Shown here: piece by piece, positions 41,019 to 50,540 of the stretch
Position numbering within the stretch: position 1 is the first letter of the stretch
Layout of the letters: each line of letters starts with the position of its first letter
DNA from: SCN-70-22 sp046327755
GTDB lineage: Bacteria > Gemmatimonadota > Gemmatimonadetes > Gemmatimonadales > Gemmatimonadaceae
Reading direction: 5' to 3'
Assembly: GCA_046327755.1 (NCBI GenBank)
Contig: JAXLXW010000006.1
Span: 186,001-250,000, forward strand
Length of the DNA stretch: 64,000 nucleotides
The notes under the pieces: model-generated
Database searches by the model: none
The model's input: only the letters and a program-made list of their open reading frames with translations
What the model was told of the DNA's origin: nothing
Translations under genes and position numbers: made by a program

Positions 41019-42374
41019 GTGAACGGCAAGCCGCTCAACCACGAACTCTCGCGCCTCCTCGATCGCGGCGTGGCGCAGGGGATCATCGACGAGGGGCAGC
41101 GCGACAGGCTCCGGGCGCTCGCCCTCGGCGACAGTCCGGCGCAGACCGTGACCGCCGCGCCGAGCGCGACTAGTGCGCCAAGCGCGACCAGCGCGACCAG
41201 CGCGCTCTCCGTCGTGACGGTCGCGTATGCATTGGGCGCGCTCCTCGTCCTCTTCGCGTGCGGCTGGTTCCTCGTCGACCGGTGGGCGCGACTGGGGCCG
41301 TGGGGAGTGCTGGGCGTGGCGCTGCTGTACGGCGGTGTCCTGCTCGCCGCGGAGCGATGGCTGCGGGGGCGCGGCTTCACCCTGGCAGCGGACATCTGTG
41401 CTGCCCTCGTCGTCTCGCTCAGCCCGCTCGTCGCCTGGCCGTTCCTCTCCCTCAGCGGGCGGTGGCCCGACCCCCCGCGCCACGACCCCGTCACGGGCGA
41501 TCCGCTGCTCCGCGACACGGCCTGGATGGCGTGGCAGTGGCTCATCCTCGAGCTCGTGATGCTCCTGACGGCGCTCGCCACCCTGCGGCGGCGCGCCATG
41601 GTCACGGTGACATGGCCGCTGGCCGGGGCGCTGGCGGGGGCCGCGTTGCACCTGTCGATCATCGCCCGCTCCTTCGGCGGCTCGAATGCCTCGGAGCAAT
41701 GGATGATCCTCGCCGGCGGCTTCGCGATCCTCCTCGTCGCCGAGCGGGTGGAACGCTGGCAGCGCGGCCCGCAGCGCCGAGATGCCGCGGCGGTTGCGGC
41801 TGACGGAGCGGAACGGCGCGCGGGCCCGGGCGACTACGCCAACGCGTTCTGGGTCATCGGGCTCGCGGGGACCACGCTGGGCTACATGGTCCTCTGGCTG
41901 CGCGCCGACGACAGCGCCTGGCGCCACCTCCTCCTCCCCACGGCGCTCGGACTGGTCGCACTCTCGCTCTACGTCCGTCGGCGCACGGTCCTCCTCTTCG
42001 GGGTGCTCGGCGTCATCGGCTACCTGGGCTTCCTGGCGCAGCATGTCTTCCGCGAGTTCATCTCCTTCCCGATCCTCCTCGCCGGGCTGGGGATCCTCGT
42101 CATCCTCGCGACCGTCTGGACGCAGACGCGCTTCCCGGCACTCGTGGACCGCCTGGAGGCGCGGCGCGGGAGCGACGAACGTCCCTTCCCGTGGAGCGGG
42201 GCCATGGCGGCGCTCCCCATCGGCGTGGCGCTCGCGATGTCCACGCTCTCCTATCCCGACGTGCGGGAGGAGCGCGAGCAGGAGGCCTTCCGGCAGCGCC
42301 TGCACATCCTGCGCACGCACAGTGGCTCGCTGGCACGACAGGCGTCACGAAACATTCGCCCCCCGGGATCGTAG
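41019..42374 (+). CDS. Polytopic membrane protein, DUF2157-like
   Basis: This protein of about 451 residues has a cytosolic N-terminus (LNHELSRLLDRGVAQGIIDEGQRDRLRAL, residues 5-33) of the kind found in DUF2157 proteins. A Ser/Ala/Thr repeat follows (three near-copies of SATSAP). About ten hydrophobic helices make up the rest. The C-terminal tail is Arg-rich. I chose the GTG at 41019, since frames upstream start with TTG in a Pro-rich region. It is divergent from the ABC cluster. No function is established. The neighbouring Omp85-like gene starts 36 bases downstream, so the pair may be cotranscribed. Confidence 0.65.
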   Translation: MNGKPLNHELSRLLDRGVAQGIIDEGQRDRLRALALGDSPAQTVTAAPSATSAPSATSATSALSVVTVAYALGALLVLFACGWFLVDRWARLGPWGVLGVALLYGGVLLAAERWLRGRGFTLAADICAALVVSLSPLVAWPFLSLSGRWPDPPRHDPVTGDPLLRDTAWMAWQWLILELVMLLTALATLRRRAMVTVTWPLAGALAGAALHLSIIARSFGGSNASEQWMILAGGFAILLVAERVERWQRGPQRRDAAAVAADGAERRAGPGDYANAFWVIGLAGTTLGYMVLWLRADDSAWRHLLLPTALGLVALSLYVRRRTVLLFGVLGVIGYLGFLAQHVFREFISFPILLAGLGILVILATVWTQTRFPALVDRLEARRGSDERPFPWSGAMAALPIGVALAMSTLSYPDVREEREQEAFRQRLHILRTHSGSLARQASRNIRPPGS

Positions 42375-42410
42375 AACCTCGCACCGTTCCCTGCCCCCGG
42401 AGTTCGTCGC

Positions 42411-44882
42411 ATGCTCGCTGCCCTCTCGCTCGTCATCGCCTTCCAGGAAGTCTCCGTGCGCATCGGCGCACCCAGCGAGAAGGCGCGAGCCGACAGCATC
42501 AAGCAGCAGGCGATTCGCGACTCCATCCGGTACTCGGCGATGGAACGGCGCCTGGACCGCGAGAAGCGCCCGGTGCGCCGCATTGCGGTGACACCCGAGC
42601 TCGAGAACTCGGCCTTCCTCGATCCGCTCGCTCGTCAGTTGCTGCTGCGCGCGCGCGATGCTCGCATGCGGCTCGACTCGGCGCTCCTCTCGTACGACGC
42701 CACGTCGTACCAACGGATGTCGGTCGGGATGGGCTTCCGCGCCATCGGGCGCGACCGTCTCCTCTTCCGCACCGAGAACGTCTCGCGCGTGCGTTGGTCG
42801 CGAAAAGGGGGCGTCTTCGTCGACCTCAAGGGGGCGCGTTCGGTCTTCCCCATGGCCGAAAAGGAAGCGGGAGAGGTGGACATGGACGAGATCTCGCCGA
42901 TCCCGTACTACCCGGGGCGCGACGCGCTCTGGATCGGGGGGAGCGAAGCGCGCGCCGAGGTGGACGAGCGCGAACTCGTGCACCCGCTCGCCATTGGCGC
43001 GGAGGCGTACTACCGATACGCAACCGGCGACTCGCTCACCATCACGCTCCCCGACGGACGCGGCATTCGCCTGCGCGAGCTGCGCATCGAGCCGCGCCGC
43101 CCCGAGTGGAAGCTCTCGGTAGGGTCGTTCTGGTTCGACGTGGAGAGCGGGCAGCTGGTGCGCGCCGCCTATCGACTCGCCGTCCCGATCGATATCTGGG
43201 GGGTGGTGGATGAGGAGTTGAAGCGGGAGAAGGAGGAGGCCAAGCGCACCGGCAACAAGCCCGACGACGAGGACGAGCCCCCCGGTTGGGTGAAGGGGAT
43301 GCTCTCGCCGATGCAGGCGCAACTCGAGGCCGTCACGATCGACTACGGCCTCTACGGCGGGCGCTTCTGGCTGCCGCGCGCGCAGTACGCCGAGGGGTGG
43401 GCGCGCGCCTCATTCATGCGCATCCCGTTCAAGATGGAGGAAGGGTTCAAGTACGCGAGCGTGAACGGCACCGATTCGATGCCGTCGGTCCCGGAGATGA
43501 TGACGCGCCGCCAGCTGCGCGACTCGCTGTTCGGCGATTCGCTCCCGTGGGGGCAGCTCACGCCGGAGCAGCGCAAGTTCCGCATCGGGAAGTTGGTCGA
43601 GGCCGACTCGGTGCGTCGCCAGCGACTCGCGGCCAAGCGCAAGGACGACTGCGCGAGCACGGGCTTCTACACGCGCGTCGACACGCGCGGCGAGTCCAAC
43701 CTCGCGACGGCGGTGCGCCTCCCGTGCGACAGCACGGTGCTGGCGAAGTCGAAGGACCTTCCCGAGTCGATCTACGAGCCGGGTGAGCAGCTGTTCGGCC
43801 TCACCGAACGCGATGCCTTGCTCAAGGAGCTCGACTTCTCGCTGCAGCCGGTGTGGGCGCCGATGCCGGTGCGGTTGAACTACGGCCTGGGTTGGACGCG
43901 CTACAATCGTGTCGAGGGGCTGTCCCTCGGGGCGCAGGCGACGGAGCAGCTGGGGCGTGGCTTCTCGTGGGACGCCACGGCGCGACTTGGCATGGCCGAC
44001 CTGGTGCCCAACGTCGAGTTGGGGGTGGCGCGCACGAACGGACGCACGACCTGGCGCGTGGGCGGCTACCACAAGCTGGCGGTGGCCAACGACGACTGGG
44101 GGGCTCCGCTCTCGTTCGGGGCGTCGCTCGGCGCGCTGTTCTACGGGCGCGACGAGGGGTATTACTATCGCGCCACCGGATTGCAGCTGACGAACGGACT
44201 CAATCGCGGTGGCGCCACCACCACGCGCCTCTTTGTCGAGCGCCAGGGCGACGTGGCCAACGAGACGCGCTTCAACCTGTCGCGCGCCCTCGGCGGCGGG
44301 AGCGAGTTCCTCCCCAACATCACGGCAACCGACGCCACCGTGGCGGGGCTCGCACTCCGCGATCAGCGCTCGGCGGGGCTCGACCCCAAGGGGTGGCGCC
44401 TCCTCACCGACGCGCGCCTGGAAGGGGGATGGACCTCGTTCGACAGCGCGACGTCGTCCGTCTCACGCGCGTACGGGCGTGTGGCGGGCGAGGCGACGCT
44501 CAGCAAGGGGTTCGGCGATCGCCTCGCGGCCTCGATCACCACGGGGGCGGGCGTCAGCCGCAACGCGCCGCTCCCGCAGCGCGCCTTTTACCTCGGCGGG
44601 GCGCAGACGGTGCGCGGGCAGCTGCTTGGCACGGCGGCAGGCGAGGCGTTCTGGCTCACGCGCGGCGAACTCGCGCTCTCGACGCGCGCCGTGCGTCCGG
44701 TGCTCTTCGCTGACCTGGGGTGGGCGGGGCGTCGCGAGGACTGGCAGCACCCCGGCCGTCCCATCAGCGGCGCCGGCCTCGGTTGGTCTGTCCTCGACGG
44801 GCTCATTCGCATGGACCTGTCACGCGGCATCTACCCGCGGCAGCGCATGCGACTCGATCTGTATGTGGAGGCTCGCTTCTAG
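42411..44882 (+). CDS. Large outer-membrane protein with an Omp85-like C-terminal barrel
   Basis: This 823-residue protein lacks a long N-terminal hydrophobic signal; a short MLAALSLVIAFQ could serve. Residues 20-470 are unrecognised, alternating charged and aromatic, and contain a KREKEEAKR...DDEDEPPGW linker. Residues 480-823 look like a transmembrane beta-barrel with many alternating strands. Near the end GGAQTVRGQ resembles the VRGY/F barrel signature of Omp85/TpsB proteins, and the final residues LYVEARF end in Phe, as outer-membrane proteins do. There is no POTRA motif I can recognise. It follows the membrane protein gene closely. It could be an insertase-like or secretion barrel; function unknown. 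Confidence 0.6.
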   Translation: MLAALSLVIAFQEVSVRIGAPSEKARADSIKQQAIRDSIRYSAMERRLDREKRPVRRIAVTPELENSAFLDPLARQLLLRARDARMRLDSALLSYDATSYQRMSVGMGFRAIGRDRLLFRTENVSRVRWSRKGGVFVDLKGARSVFPMAEKEAGEVDMDEISPIPYYPGRDALWIGGSEARAEVDERELVHPLAIGAEAYYRYATGDSLTITLPDGRGIRLRELRIEPRRPEWKLSVGSFWFDVESGQLVRAAYRLAVPIDIWGVVDEELKREKEEAKRTGNKPDDEDEPPGWVKGMLSPMQAQLEAVTIDYGLYGGRFWLPRAQYAEGWARASFMRIPFKMEEGFKYASVNGTDSMPSVPEMMTRRQLRDSLFGDSLPWGQLTPEQRKFRIGKLVEADSVRRQRLAAKRKDDCASTGFYTRVDTRGESNLATAVRLPCDSTVLAKSKDLPESIYEPGEQLFGLTERDALLKELDFSLQPVWAPMPVRLNYGLGWTRYNRVEGLSLGAQATEQLGRGFSWDATARLGMADLVPNVELGVARTNGRTTWRVGGYHKLAVANDDWGAPLSFGASLGALFYGRDEGYYYRATGLQLTNGLNRGGATTTRLFVERQGDVANETRFNLSRALGGGSEFLPNITATDATVAGLALRDQRSAGLDPKGWRLLTDARLEGGWTSFDSATSSVSRAYGRVAGEATLSKGFGDRLAASITTGAGVSRNAPLPQRAFYLGGAQTVRGQLLGTAAGEAFWLTRGELALSTRAVRPVLFADLGWAGRREDWQHPGRPISGAGLGWSVLDGLIRMDLSRGIYPRQRMRLDLYVEARF

Positions 44883-45007
44883 ACACGGGAATGATGCGCG
44901 GAGGTGACGCCGCGCACTTGCCCGATGTTCAGAAGTTTCTCACATTGCGCGCGCGCAATCACCTCGGCGCGTTAGGTGGGTCACTCCAGTGGCGGAGCAC
45001 CTGCACC

Positions 45008-45397
45008 ATGTGGGAAGACTTCAAGAAGTTCCTCGAGAAGGCGAACGTCGTCGGGTTGGCGATGGCGGTCATCGTGGGCGGGGCGGCCGGGTCGCTCGTG
45101 AAGGCGATGAGCGACGACTTCATCATGCCGCTCGTGGGCGCGGCGACGGCGCCGACCGATGGTGACTGGCGCAAGTGGACCCTCGACGTGGGGACGATCA
45201 AGTTCGGTGTCGGGGACTTCCTGGGGACGTTCCTCAACTTCGCGATCATCTCTTTCGTGGCGTGGCAGGTCGGCAAGCTCTTCATCAAGCCCGAGCCCCC
45301 CGCGCCCCCTGCACCGGCCACCAAGGCGTGCCAGTACTGCCTGAGCACGATCCCCGCCGCGGCGACTCGTTGCGGACACTGCACCTCGCAGCTCTAG
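45008..45397 (+). CDS. mscL: Large-conductance mechanosensitive channel with a C-terminal zinc ribbon
   Basis: This 129-residue MscL homologue forms a pentameric inner-membrane pore that opens under tension. The N-terminus MWEDFKKFLEKANVVGLAMAVIVGGAAGSLV and IMPLVG are typical of helix 1. Helix 2 is in GDFLGTFLNFAIISFVAWQVGKLF. After a Pro-rich stretch the tail has CQYC and CGHC (Cys108, Cys111, Cys122, Cys125), a small zinc-ribbon; E. coli MscL instead has a helical bundle there. ATG at 45008; the longer open frame upstream has no homology. The gene is followed by a clear terminator. Function as an osmotic safety valve is inferred from the family. Confidence 0.9.
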   Translation: MWEDFKKFLEKANVVGLAMAVIVGGAAGSLVKAMSDDFIMPLVGAATAPTDGDWRKWTLDVGTIKFGVGDFLGTFLNFAIISFVAWQVGKLFIKPEPPAPPAPATKACQYCLSTIPAAATRCGHCTSQL

Positions 45398-45441
45398 GAC
45401 AGGCGATCCGCGAGGACGCCGAGCCCTCGCCCTGAGACGTC

Positions 45442-45470
45442 AAACGGCGCGCCCGCGGGCGCGCCGTTTT
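45442..45470. terminator. Terminator after mscL
   Basis: A perfect 28-base GC-rich palindrome (45442-45469, arms of 14) ends in TTTT on the plus strand. It starts 44 bases after the mscL stop and 20 bases before the end of the leftward DUF2721 gene, so it can serve both. Confidence 0.8.
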
Positions 45471-45489
45471 CGTCTCTCGTCTGCCCGCG

Positions 45490-45939
45490 TCAGCGACGTC
45501 CGGGGCCGAAGTGCAGGGAGCCGACCGCGAGGAAGATCTCACGGAGAAAGGTGAGCAGGCAGCCGATGAGCGACATCGTGGCGACGATGAAGAGCGCCGC
45601 CACCGCGCCTCGCACGTCGAAGGCGAAGTACGCGCCGAGGAAGAGGATGGCGATGACGACGCACACGAGGAGTGCCGACGTCGTGCCGAGGCTGATCGCC
45701 ACGTTCACCACCTTGGCGCGTCGCGAAAGCACTGCCAGCTCGGTGCGCATCTCGCGCGTTTCCCCGTCGTCGGCGGCGTGGAAGTGTTCCTCGAGAACGC
45801 GGCCGCGATCGATGATGCGCGCCAGGCGATTGGTGAGGACGTTGAGCAGCGTCGCGACGCCCGTGAGGAGAAAGACGGGGGCGACCGCGAGCTGGATGAC
45901 GTGGACGATGTCCGAGATGACGGGGGTGGACTCCTGCAT
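45490..45939 (-). CDS. DUF2721-family membrane protein
   Basis: This 149-residue protein matches the DUF2721 family, which has three hydrophobic segments. The first is VISDIVHVIQLAVAPVFLLTG, followed by LARIIDRGRVLEEHF and then two long helices around AISLGTTSALLVCVVIAILFL. I chose the ATG at 45939 because the longer frame upstream is Arg-rich shadow sequence. It is a separate gene from the PhzF gene behind it (53 bases). No function is established. It is encoded leftward, sharing a terminator with mscL. Confidence 0.75.
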   Translation of the reverse strand: MQESTPVISDIVHVIQLAVAPVFLLTGVATLLNVLTNRLARIIDRGRVLEEHFHAADDGETREMRTELAVLSRRAKVVNVAISLGTTSALLVCVVIAILFLGAYFAFDVRGAVAALFIVATMSLIGCLLTFLREIFLAVGSLHFGPGRR

Positions 45940-45992
45940 CGTGTGCCTGCGTCTCCTGCGTAGCGTGCGTATCGTGCGCCGGGAGTCGTCGC

Positions 45993-46910
45993 CTACAGCC
46001 GGATCGTTCCCGACGCGACGTGCACCGCCGCCCCGCCCACGCGCACGGCAGTGATCGTGCCGTCCTGCTTGTCGCAGCTCACGTGGAGCAGCGAGGGGCG
46101 TCCCATCTCGTAGCCCTGCTCCACGATCCAGCGCAGCGTCCCGGTCACCGCCCGGTCGCGCATGCCGAGATAGCCGCCTAACGCCGCGCACGCCGAGCCG
46201 GTGGCGGGGTCCTCGGGGACCGACTCGCCGGGGGCGAACATGCGGGCGCGCACCTGGTGCGCGGCGTCCTCGGCGTCCAGGGCGAAGACCATCACCATGT
46301 GGGCCGGCGTGCGCGACAGTGCGGCCTCCCACAGGTCGAGCTTGAGGCGGGCGCGGCGCACGGCGTCGCGGCTGCGCAGCGGGACGAAGGTGAAGGGGAG
46401 CCCGCACGACACCGCCTGCGGGTGAAAGGCGCCGCCGACGAGGTCGTCCGTGCCTAACGACAGCATCGGCGCCAGCACGTCGGGCGGCGGGACAGGGGGG
46501 AGGACCTCAGGGAGCTTGGCCACCGACAGCTCCGCGAAGTCGGGGACGCCGTTCGTGGCGCGGATGGTGACCGACACTGGCCCCACCCCTTCCTCGAAGA
46601 CGATCCGGGTCTCGTCGCCATGCAGCGGGATCTCGCCGGTCTCGGCCAGGACCAGCGCCGTCCCCACCGTCGGGTGCCCGGCGAACGGGACCTCCCCTCC
46701 CGGGGTGAAGATCCGCACGCGCCGCGTGTGCGACGCGTTGTCCGGCGGGAGGACGAAGGTCGACTCGGAGTAGTTGAACTCGCGGGCGATGGCGTGCATC
46801 TCCGCGGTGGAGAGCCCGCGCGCGTCGGTGAGGACGGCCAGCTGGTTGCCGCCGAAGCGCGTCGACGTGAAGACGTCGGTGGTGTGGAAGGCGTAGGAGC
46901 GAAGCGACAT
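45993..46910 (-). CDS. PhzF-family isomerase-like protein
   Basis: This 305-residue protein belongs to the PhzF/diaminopimelate-epimerase-like family. Key features are FGGNQLAVL near residue 20, FNYSESTFVLPP with the catalytic glutamate, GHPTVGTALVL, and EDPATGSACAALGGYL at the second active-site side. PhzF itself isomerises dihydro-3-hydroxyanthranilic acid, but most homologues have unknown substrates and no phenazine genes are here. The ATG at 46910 is five bases before the preceding gene ends, so they are probably cotranscribed. Two TTA-GGC codon pairs fall in the CGTTAGG motif. Confidence 0.88.
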   Translation of the reverse strand: MSLRSYAFHTTDVFTSTRFGGNQLAVLTDARGLSTAEMHAIAREFNYSESTFVLPPDNASHTRRVRIFTPGGEVPFAGHPTVGTALVLAETGEIPLHGDETRIVFEEGVGPVSVTIRATNGVPDFAELSVAKLPEVLPPVPPPDVLAPMLSLGTDDLVGGAFHPQAVSCGLPFTFVPLRSRDAVRRARLKLDLWEAALSRTPAHMVMVFALDAEDAAHQVRARMFAPGESVPEDPATGSACAALGGYLGMRDRAVTGTLRWIVEQGYEMGRPSLLHVSCDKQDGTITAVRVGGAAVHVASGTIRL

Positions 46911-46915
46911 CGGCG

Positions 46916-48625
46916 CTACTTCCAGAGCGAAGGGTGAATCAGCGGTTGTGCCTCGGAGCCGAAACAGGTCCACCCGACCCAGTCGACGACGAAGGTGGGG
47001 GGGATGGTGACGGTGTCGCGGCGCGCCGAGGCGAGCGCGGTGGCATCGGCGAAGTTCCGCAGGTAGGCGACCTGGCGCGCGTCGGCGGCCGGCTTCGGGG
47101 CGTCGGTCGCCACGACGCTGTCGCGCACAGGGCCGACAGCTGCAAAGTACCTCGCCACCATCGGGTAGCCGTTCCAGCTGGTGTCCGTGGTGGCGAGCCA
47201 GACGCGCGGGCGACCGCGCAACGAGTCCACCTGAGCCAGGTACGGGCGCGGGTCGCCGTTGTAGCAACGCCCGTAGAGCACCGGGACGTCGGTGTGCGAC
47301 GCCAGCGCCCAGTACCAGCGGAACGGCTTGGCGATGGAGTGATGCACGAAGACGTCGTCGCCGTCACGCACCGTCGCGGCGAGCGCCTCGACCTGCGGCC
47401 GCGTGTTGTCGGCCCAGGCCGGGGGCGGGTTGCCCGCCACCACGCGCGCCGCAGGAAGGATGGCCGCCATCGCGACCACGGCGGCGGGGACTGCCGCCGG
47501 CAGCTGCACGCGCGCCGCCAGGTGGCGCGGCAGCGCAGCCACCGCGTCCGCGCCGATCGCCGTGAGGAGGAAGAGTGCGGGGAGGATGAAGAGCGTGACG
47601 CGCCCGCCGATGGGATAGCGATGCGCCATGGTCAGCGCGACCGACACCGCGAGCGGGGCGAGGAGCACCGCCAGCTGCCGCCGGCTGCGGCGCGCCAGCA
47701 CGAGCGTCCCCAGGAGGAAGAGGGCTCCGTACAGCTTGGGGAGATGTCGCGTCCACCCGCCCGACATCGGGGCGAAGGCCGCGTCGCGAAGGGCGTTCCA
47801 GAGCCACGCCGCCGTTCCCGCCGGGCGCAACGGCCAGCGTGGGTAGGTGTACTCCCAGAACTTGGTCATGTAGGCGGCCAGCTCGGCGGGCGTCATGGCC
47901 AGCGTCCACGCCGAGGTCGCGAGGGCGGTCGCGCCCCACGGGAGGAGGAGCGGCGTCAGCTGCAACGCACGCCGCACACCGCCGCGCCCTAGTGCGTCGA
48001 CGGCGAGCACCGCGCCCAGCGCCGTGGCGGCGAAGGCCCCCGCCTGCGAGCAGAGGATCGCCAGCGCCCCGAGGAACCCGGCCCGCCACGCGGGGGGCTC
48101 CTCCGACTCGACCGTGGTGAGCGCCAGGTGCACGAGCCCCAGCACGACCGCGACGTCGCTCCCGTACTGCTTGAGCTGCGTGCCGTAGAAGAGAAAGTCC
48201 CACGCCGTGGCCAGCCACAGCACGGCGAGCACCGGGGCAATCCCGCCGCTCACGCGGTGCGCGAGCCGCGCCCCGAGCACGACCGCGACCATCGAGGCGA
48301 GCAGCGGGAGGAGCCGGAGCGAGAACTCCGACGGGCCCAGCAGGTGCAACGCCCCCCACTCGATCGCCAGCCACCCCGGCGGGGCCATCTGGGCGTAGTC
48401 GAGGGGGCGCGTCAGCAGCTCCCCCAACGACCGGCTACGCAGGTTGAGCGCAATCGCCGCCTCGTCCGTGTGGAGCGAGAGGCGACCGAGGTACTGCAGG
48501 ATGAGGAGGAGGGCAGCGAGCGCGGTGGCCGCGATTGTTGCCACCGCGCTCGTCCGGTCCGGACGCGACGCGCGCGGCGCCGCCGACCCCGAGGGGGCGA
48601 CAGCGCCGCGCGACGCGCCAGGCAT
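46916..48625 (-). CDS. GT-C (GT39/83-like) membrane glycosyltransferase
   Basis: This 569-residue polytopic protein has about 11 hydrophobic segments. An acidic site in the first extracytoplasmic loop (LHTDEAAIALNL) is the kind of motif GT-C enzymes use as catalytic base. Family members (ArnT, PMT-like) move a sugar from a polyprenyl-phosphate carrier onto a lipid or protein. The C-terminal 130 residues form a soluble domain with a possible partner-binding role (DVFVHHSIAKPFRWYW). The N-terminal 25 residues are Ala/Arg-rich. It lies between P5C dehydrogenase and phzF on the same strand. Substrate unknown. Confidence 0.75.
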   Translation of the reverse strand: MPGASRGAVAPSGSAAPRASRPDRTSAVATIAATALAALLLILQYLGRLSLHTDEAAIALNLRSRSLGELLTRPLDYAQMAPPGWLAIEWGALHLLGPSEFSLRLLPLLASMVAVVLGARLAHRVSGGIAPVLAVLWLATAWDFLFYGTQLKQYGSDVAVVLGLVHLALTTVESEEPPAWRAGFLGALAILCSQAGAFAATALGAVLAVDALGRGGVRRALQLTPLLLPWGATALATSAWTLAMTPAELAAYMTKFWEYTYPRWPLRPAGTAAWLWNALRDAAFAPMSGGWTRHLPKLYGALFLLGTLVLARRSRRQLAVLLAPLAVSVALTMAHRYPIGGRVTLFILPALFLLTAIGADAVAALPRHLAARVQLPAAVPAAVVAMAAILPAARVVAGNPPPAWADNTRPQVEALAATVRDGDDVFVHHSIAKPFRWYWALASHTDVPVLYGRCYNGDPRPYLAQVDSLRGRPRVWLATTDTSWNGYPMVARYFAAVGPVRDSVVATDAPKPAADARQVAYLRNFADATALASARRDTVTIPPTFVVDWVGWTCFGSEAQPLIHPSLWK

Positions 48626-48661
48626 TGCGGCTGGACCCGGTGAACGGATCGCCGTGCGGCG

Positions 48662-50320
48662 CTACTCGGCGCCCATGAACGGATACTGGTACGTCGTGGG
48701 CGGGACGAAGGTCTCCTTGATCGAGCGCGGGCTCACCCAGCGCAGGAGGTTGAGCTTCGAGCCGGCCTTGTCGTTCGTCCCCGAGGCGCGCGAGCCGCCG
48801 AACGGCTGCTGCCCGACGACGGCGCCGGTGCACTTGTCGTTGATGTAGAAGTTCCCCGCCGCATTGCGCAGCGTGACGAGCGCCTCGCGCACCGCCTGCC
48901 GGTCGTTGGAGAAGACGGCACCGGTGAGGCCGTACGGCGACGTGCGGTCGACCGTCTCGAGCGTCTCGTGCCACTTGTTGTCGTCGTACACGAAGACCGA
49001 CAGGACGGGGCCGAAGATCTCCTCGCACATGGTGCGGTAGTCGGCCGAGGGGGCCTCGATCACCGTCGGCTCGATGAAGTAGCCCTCGTCGCCGCGCGCT
49101 CCGCCACCTGCAACGATCTTCGCGTTCTGCTTCGCGTCGGCCAGGTAGCTCGAGATCTTGTCGAACGCCTTCTTGTCGATGACGGCGCCCATGAAGTTGC
49201 GGAAGTCACGCGTGTCGCCCATGCGGATGTCGGCGATCATCGCCACCATCGCCTCCTTCACCGCGGGCCACTGGGACTTGGGCACATACGCACGCGAGGC
49301 GGCCGAGCACTTCTGCCCCTGGTACTCGAAGGCGCCGCGCACGAGCCCGACGGCGAACGCCTGCGCGTCGGCCGAGGGGTGCATGAGCATGAAATCCTTG
49401 CCGCCGGTCTCGCCCACGATGCGCGGGTACGAGCGGTAGCTCGACATGTTCGACCCGATCGTCTTCCACATCGAGTTGAAGACACCGGTGCTCCCCGTGA
49501 AGTGCACGCCGGCGAGGTCGCGGTGCGTCAGGACCTTGTCGCTGATCATCACCGAGTCGCCCGGGACGAAGTTGATCACTCCCGGCGGAAGCCCGGCTTC
49601 CTCGAGGATCTTCATGATGTAATAGCCGGAGAGCACCGCCGTCGCCGCGGGCTTCCAGAAGACGCCGTTCCCCATCAGCGCCGGCGAGCCAGCGAGGTTG
49701 CCGCCGATGGCGGTGAAGTTGAACGGCGAGATCGCGTAGACGAATCCCTCCAGCGCGCGATAGTCGCTCTGGTTCCACACGCCGGGTGACGACAGCGGCT
49801 GCTCGTGATAGATCTCCTGCGCGTACTGCGCGTTGAAGCGCCAGAAGTCGGCGAGTTCGCAGGCCGCGTCGATCTCCGACTGGAAGACCGTCTTGGACTG
49901 GTTGAGCATCGTCGACGCGTTGATCGTGTCGCGCCACGGGCCGGCCAGGAGGTCGGCGGCGCGCAGGAAGACGGCGGCGCGATCCTCCCAGTTCCACTGC
50001 GACCACTCGCGCTGCGCCTCGACCGCCGACTTGATGGCAAGGTCCACCTGCGCCGGGTTGGCCTTGTGGAAGTCGGCCAGGATGTGCGCGTGCTTGTGCG
50101 GCATCACGGAGTGGCCCATGTCACCCGTGGTGAACGGCTTGCCGCCGATGATGACGGGGATCTCGATGCGCTCCTCGGCCATCGACGCGAGGCGCTTCTT
50201 GAGCGAGGCGCGCTCCGGGGAGCCCGGGGCGTAGGAACGGACGGGCTCGTTGACGGCGGGCGGGATGCGCCGGACACCGTTGAAGCCGGCTGCGCCTGGG
50301 CGCAGGGCGGAGTCGCTCAT
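48662..50320 (-). CDS. pruA: L-glutamate gamma-semialdehyde (P5C) dehydrogenase
   Basis: This 552-residue aldehyde dehydrogenase-superfamily enzyme oxidises glutamate semialdehyde from proline breakdown to glutamate, using NAD+. The catalytic cysteine is in EYQGQKCSAASRAYVP and the catalytic glutamate in IVGETGGKDFML. The early FNAQYAQEIYHEQP and SPFNFTAIGGNLAG blocks and the final RSIKETFVPPTTYQYPFMG match the monofunctional PruA type of eukaryotes and many bacteria. There is no fused proline dehydrogenase domain, so PutA activity must come from a separate gene not present here. Full length. It is divergent from the metallopeptidase gene. Confidence 0.93.
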   Translation of the reverse strand: MSDSALRPGAAGFNGVRRIPPAVNEPVRSYAPGSPERASLKKRLASMAEERIEIPVIIGGKPFTTGDMGHSVMPHKHAHILADFHKANPAQVDLAIKSAVEAQREWSQWNWEDRAAVFLRAADLLAGPWRDTINASTMLNQSKTVFQSEIDAACELADFWRFNAQYAQEIYHEQPLSSPGVWNQSDYRALEGFVYAISPFNFTAIGGNLAGSPALMGNGVFWKPAATAVLSGYYIMKILEEAGLPPGVINFVPGDSVMISDKVLTHRDLAGVHFTGSTGVFNSMWKTIGSNMSSYRSYPRIVGETGGKDFMLMHPSADAQAFAVGLVRGAFEYQGQKCSAASRAYVPKSQWPAVKEAMVAMIADIRMGDTRDFRNFMGAVIDKKAFDKISSYLADAKQNAKIVAGGGARGDEGYFIEPTVIEAPSADYRTMCEEIFGPVLSVFVYDDNKWHETLETVDRTSPYGLTGAVFSNDRQAVREALVTLRNAAGNFYINDKCTGAVVGQQPFGGSRASGTNDKAGSKLNLLRWVSPRSIKETFVPPTTYQYPFMGAE

Positions 50321-50540
50321 GGGAACCTTGAGGGCGGTGGAAAGGTCTTTATGGGGTTGCCGCCGGGCGCGGCGCCAGCGCGCCGGTGTCGCCGCGTGGT
50401 GGGATGGCGCGCGGTAACCCGGGCGGGGGCAAGATAGTCCCGGTCAAAATGGGGCGCCAACGCGAGGCGGTAGGGATCGCGGGACCCCTTGGGTGTCTGG
50501 TAGGTTGTCCTCTCTTGTTTCCCCTCGCGCGAGGCGTGGA

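Noticed and set aside
39879..42320. Antisense open frame of 813 codons across the ABC ATPase and DUF2157-like genes
   Set aside because: It crosses two real genes in different frames and is low-complexity.
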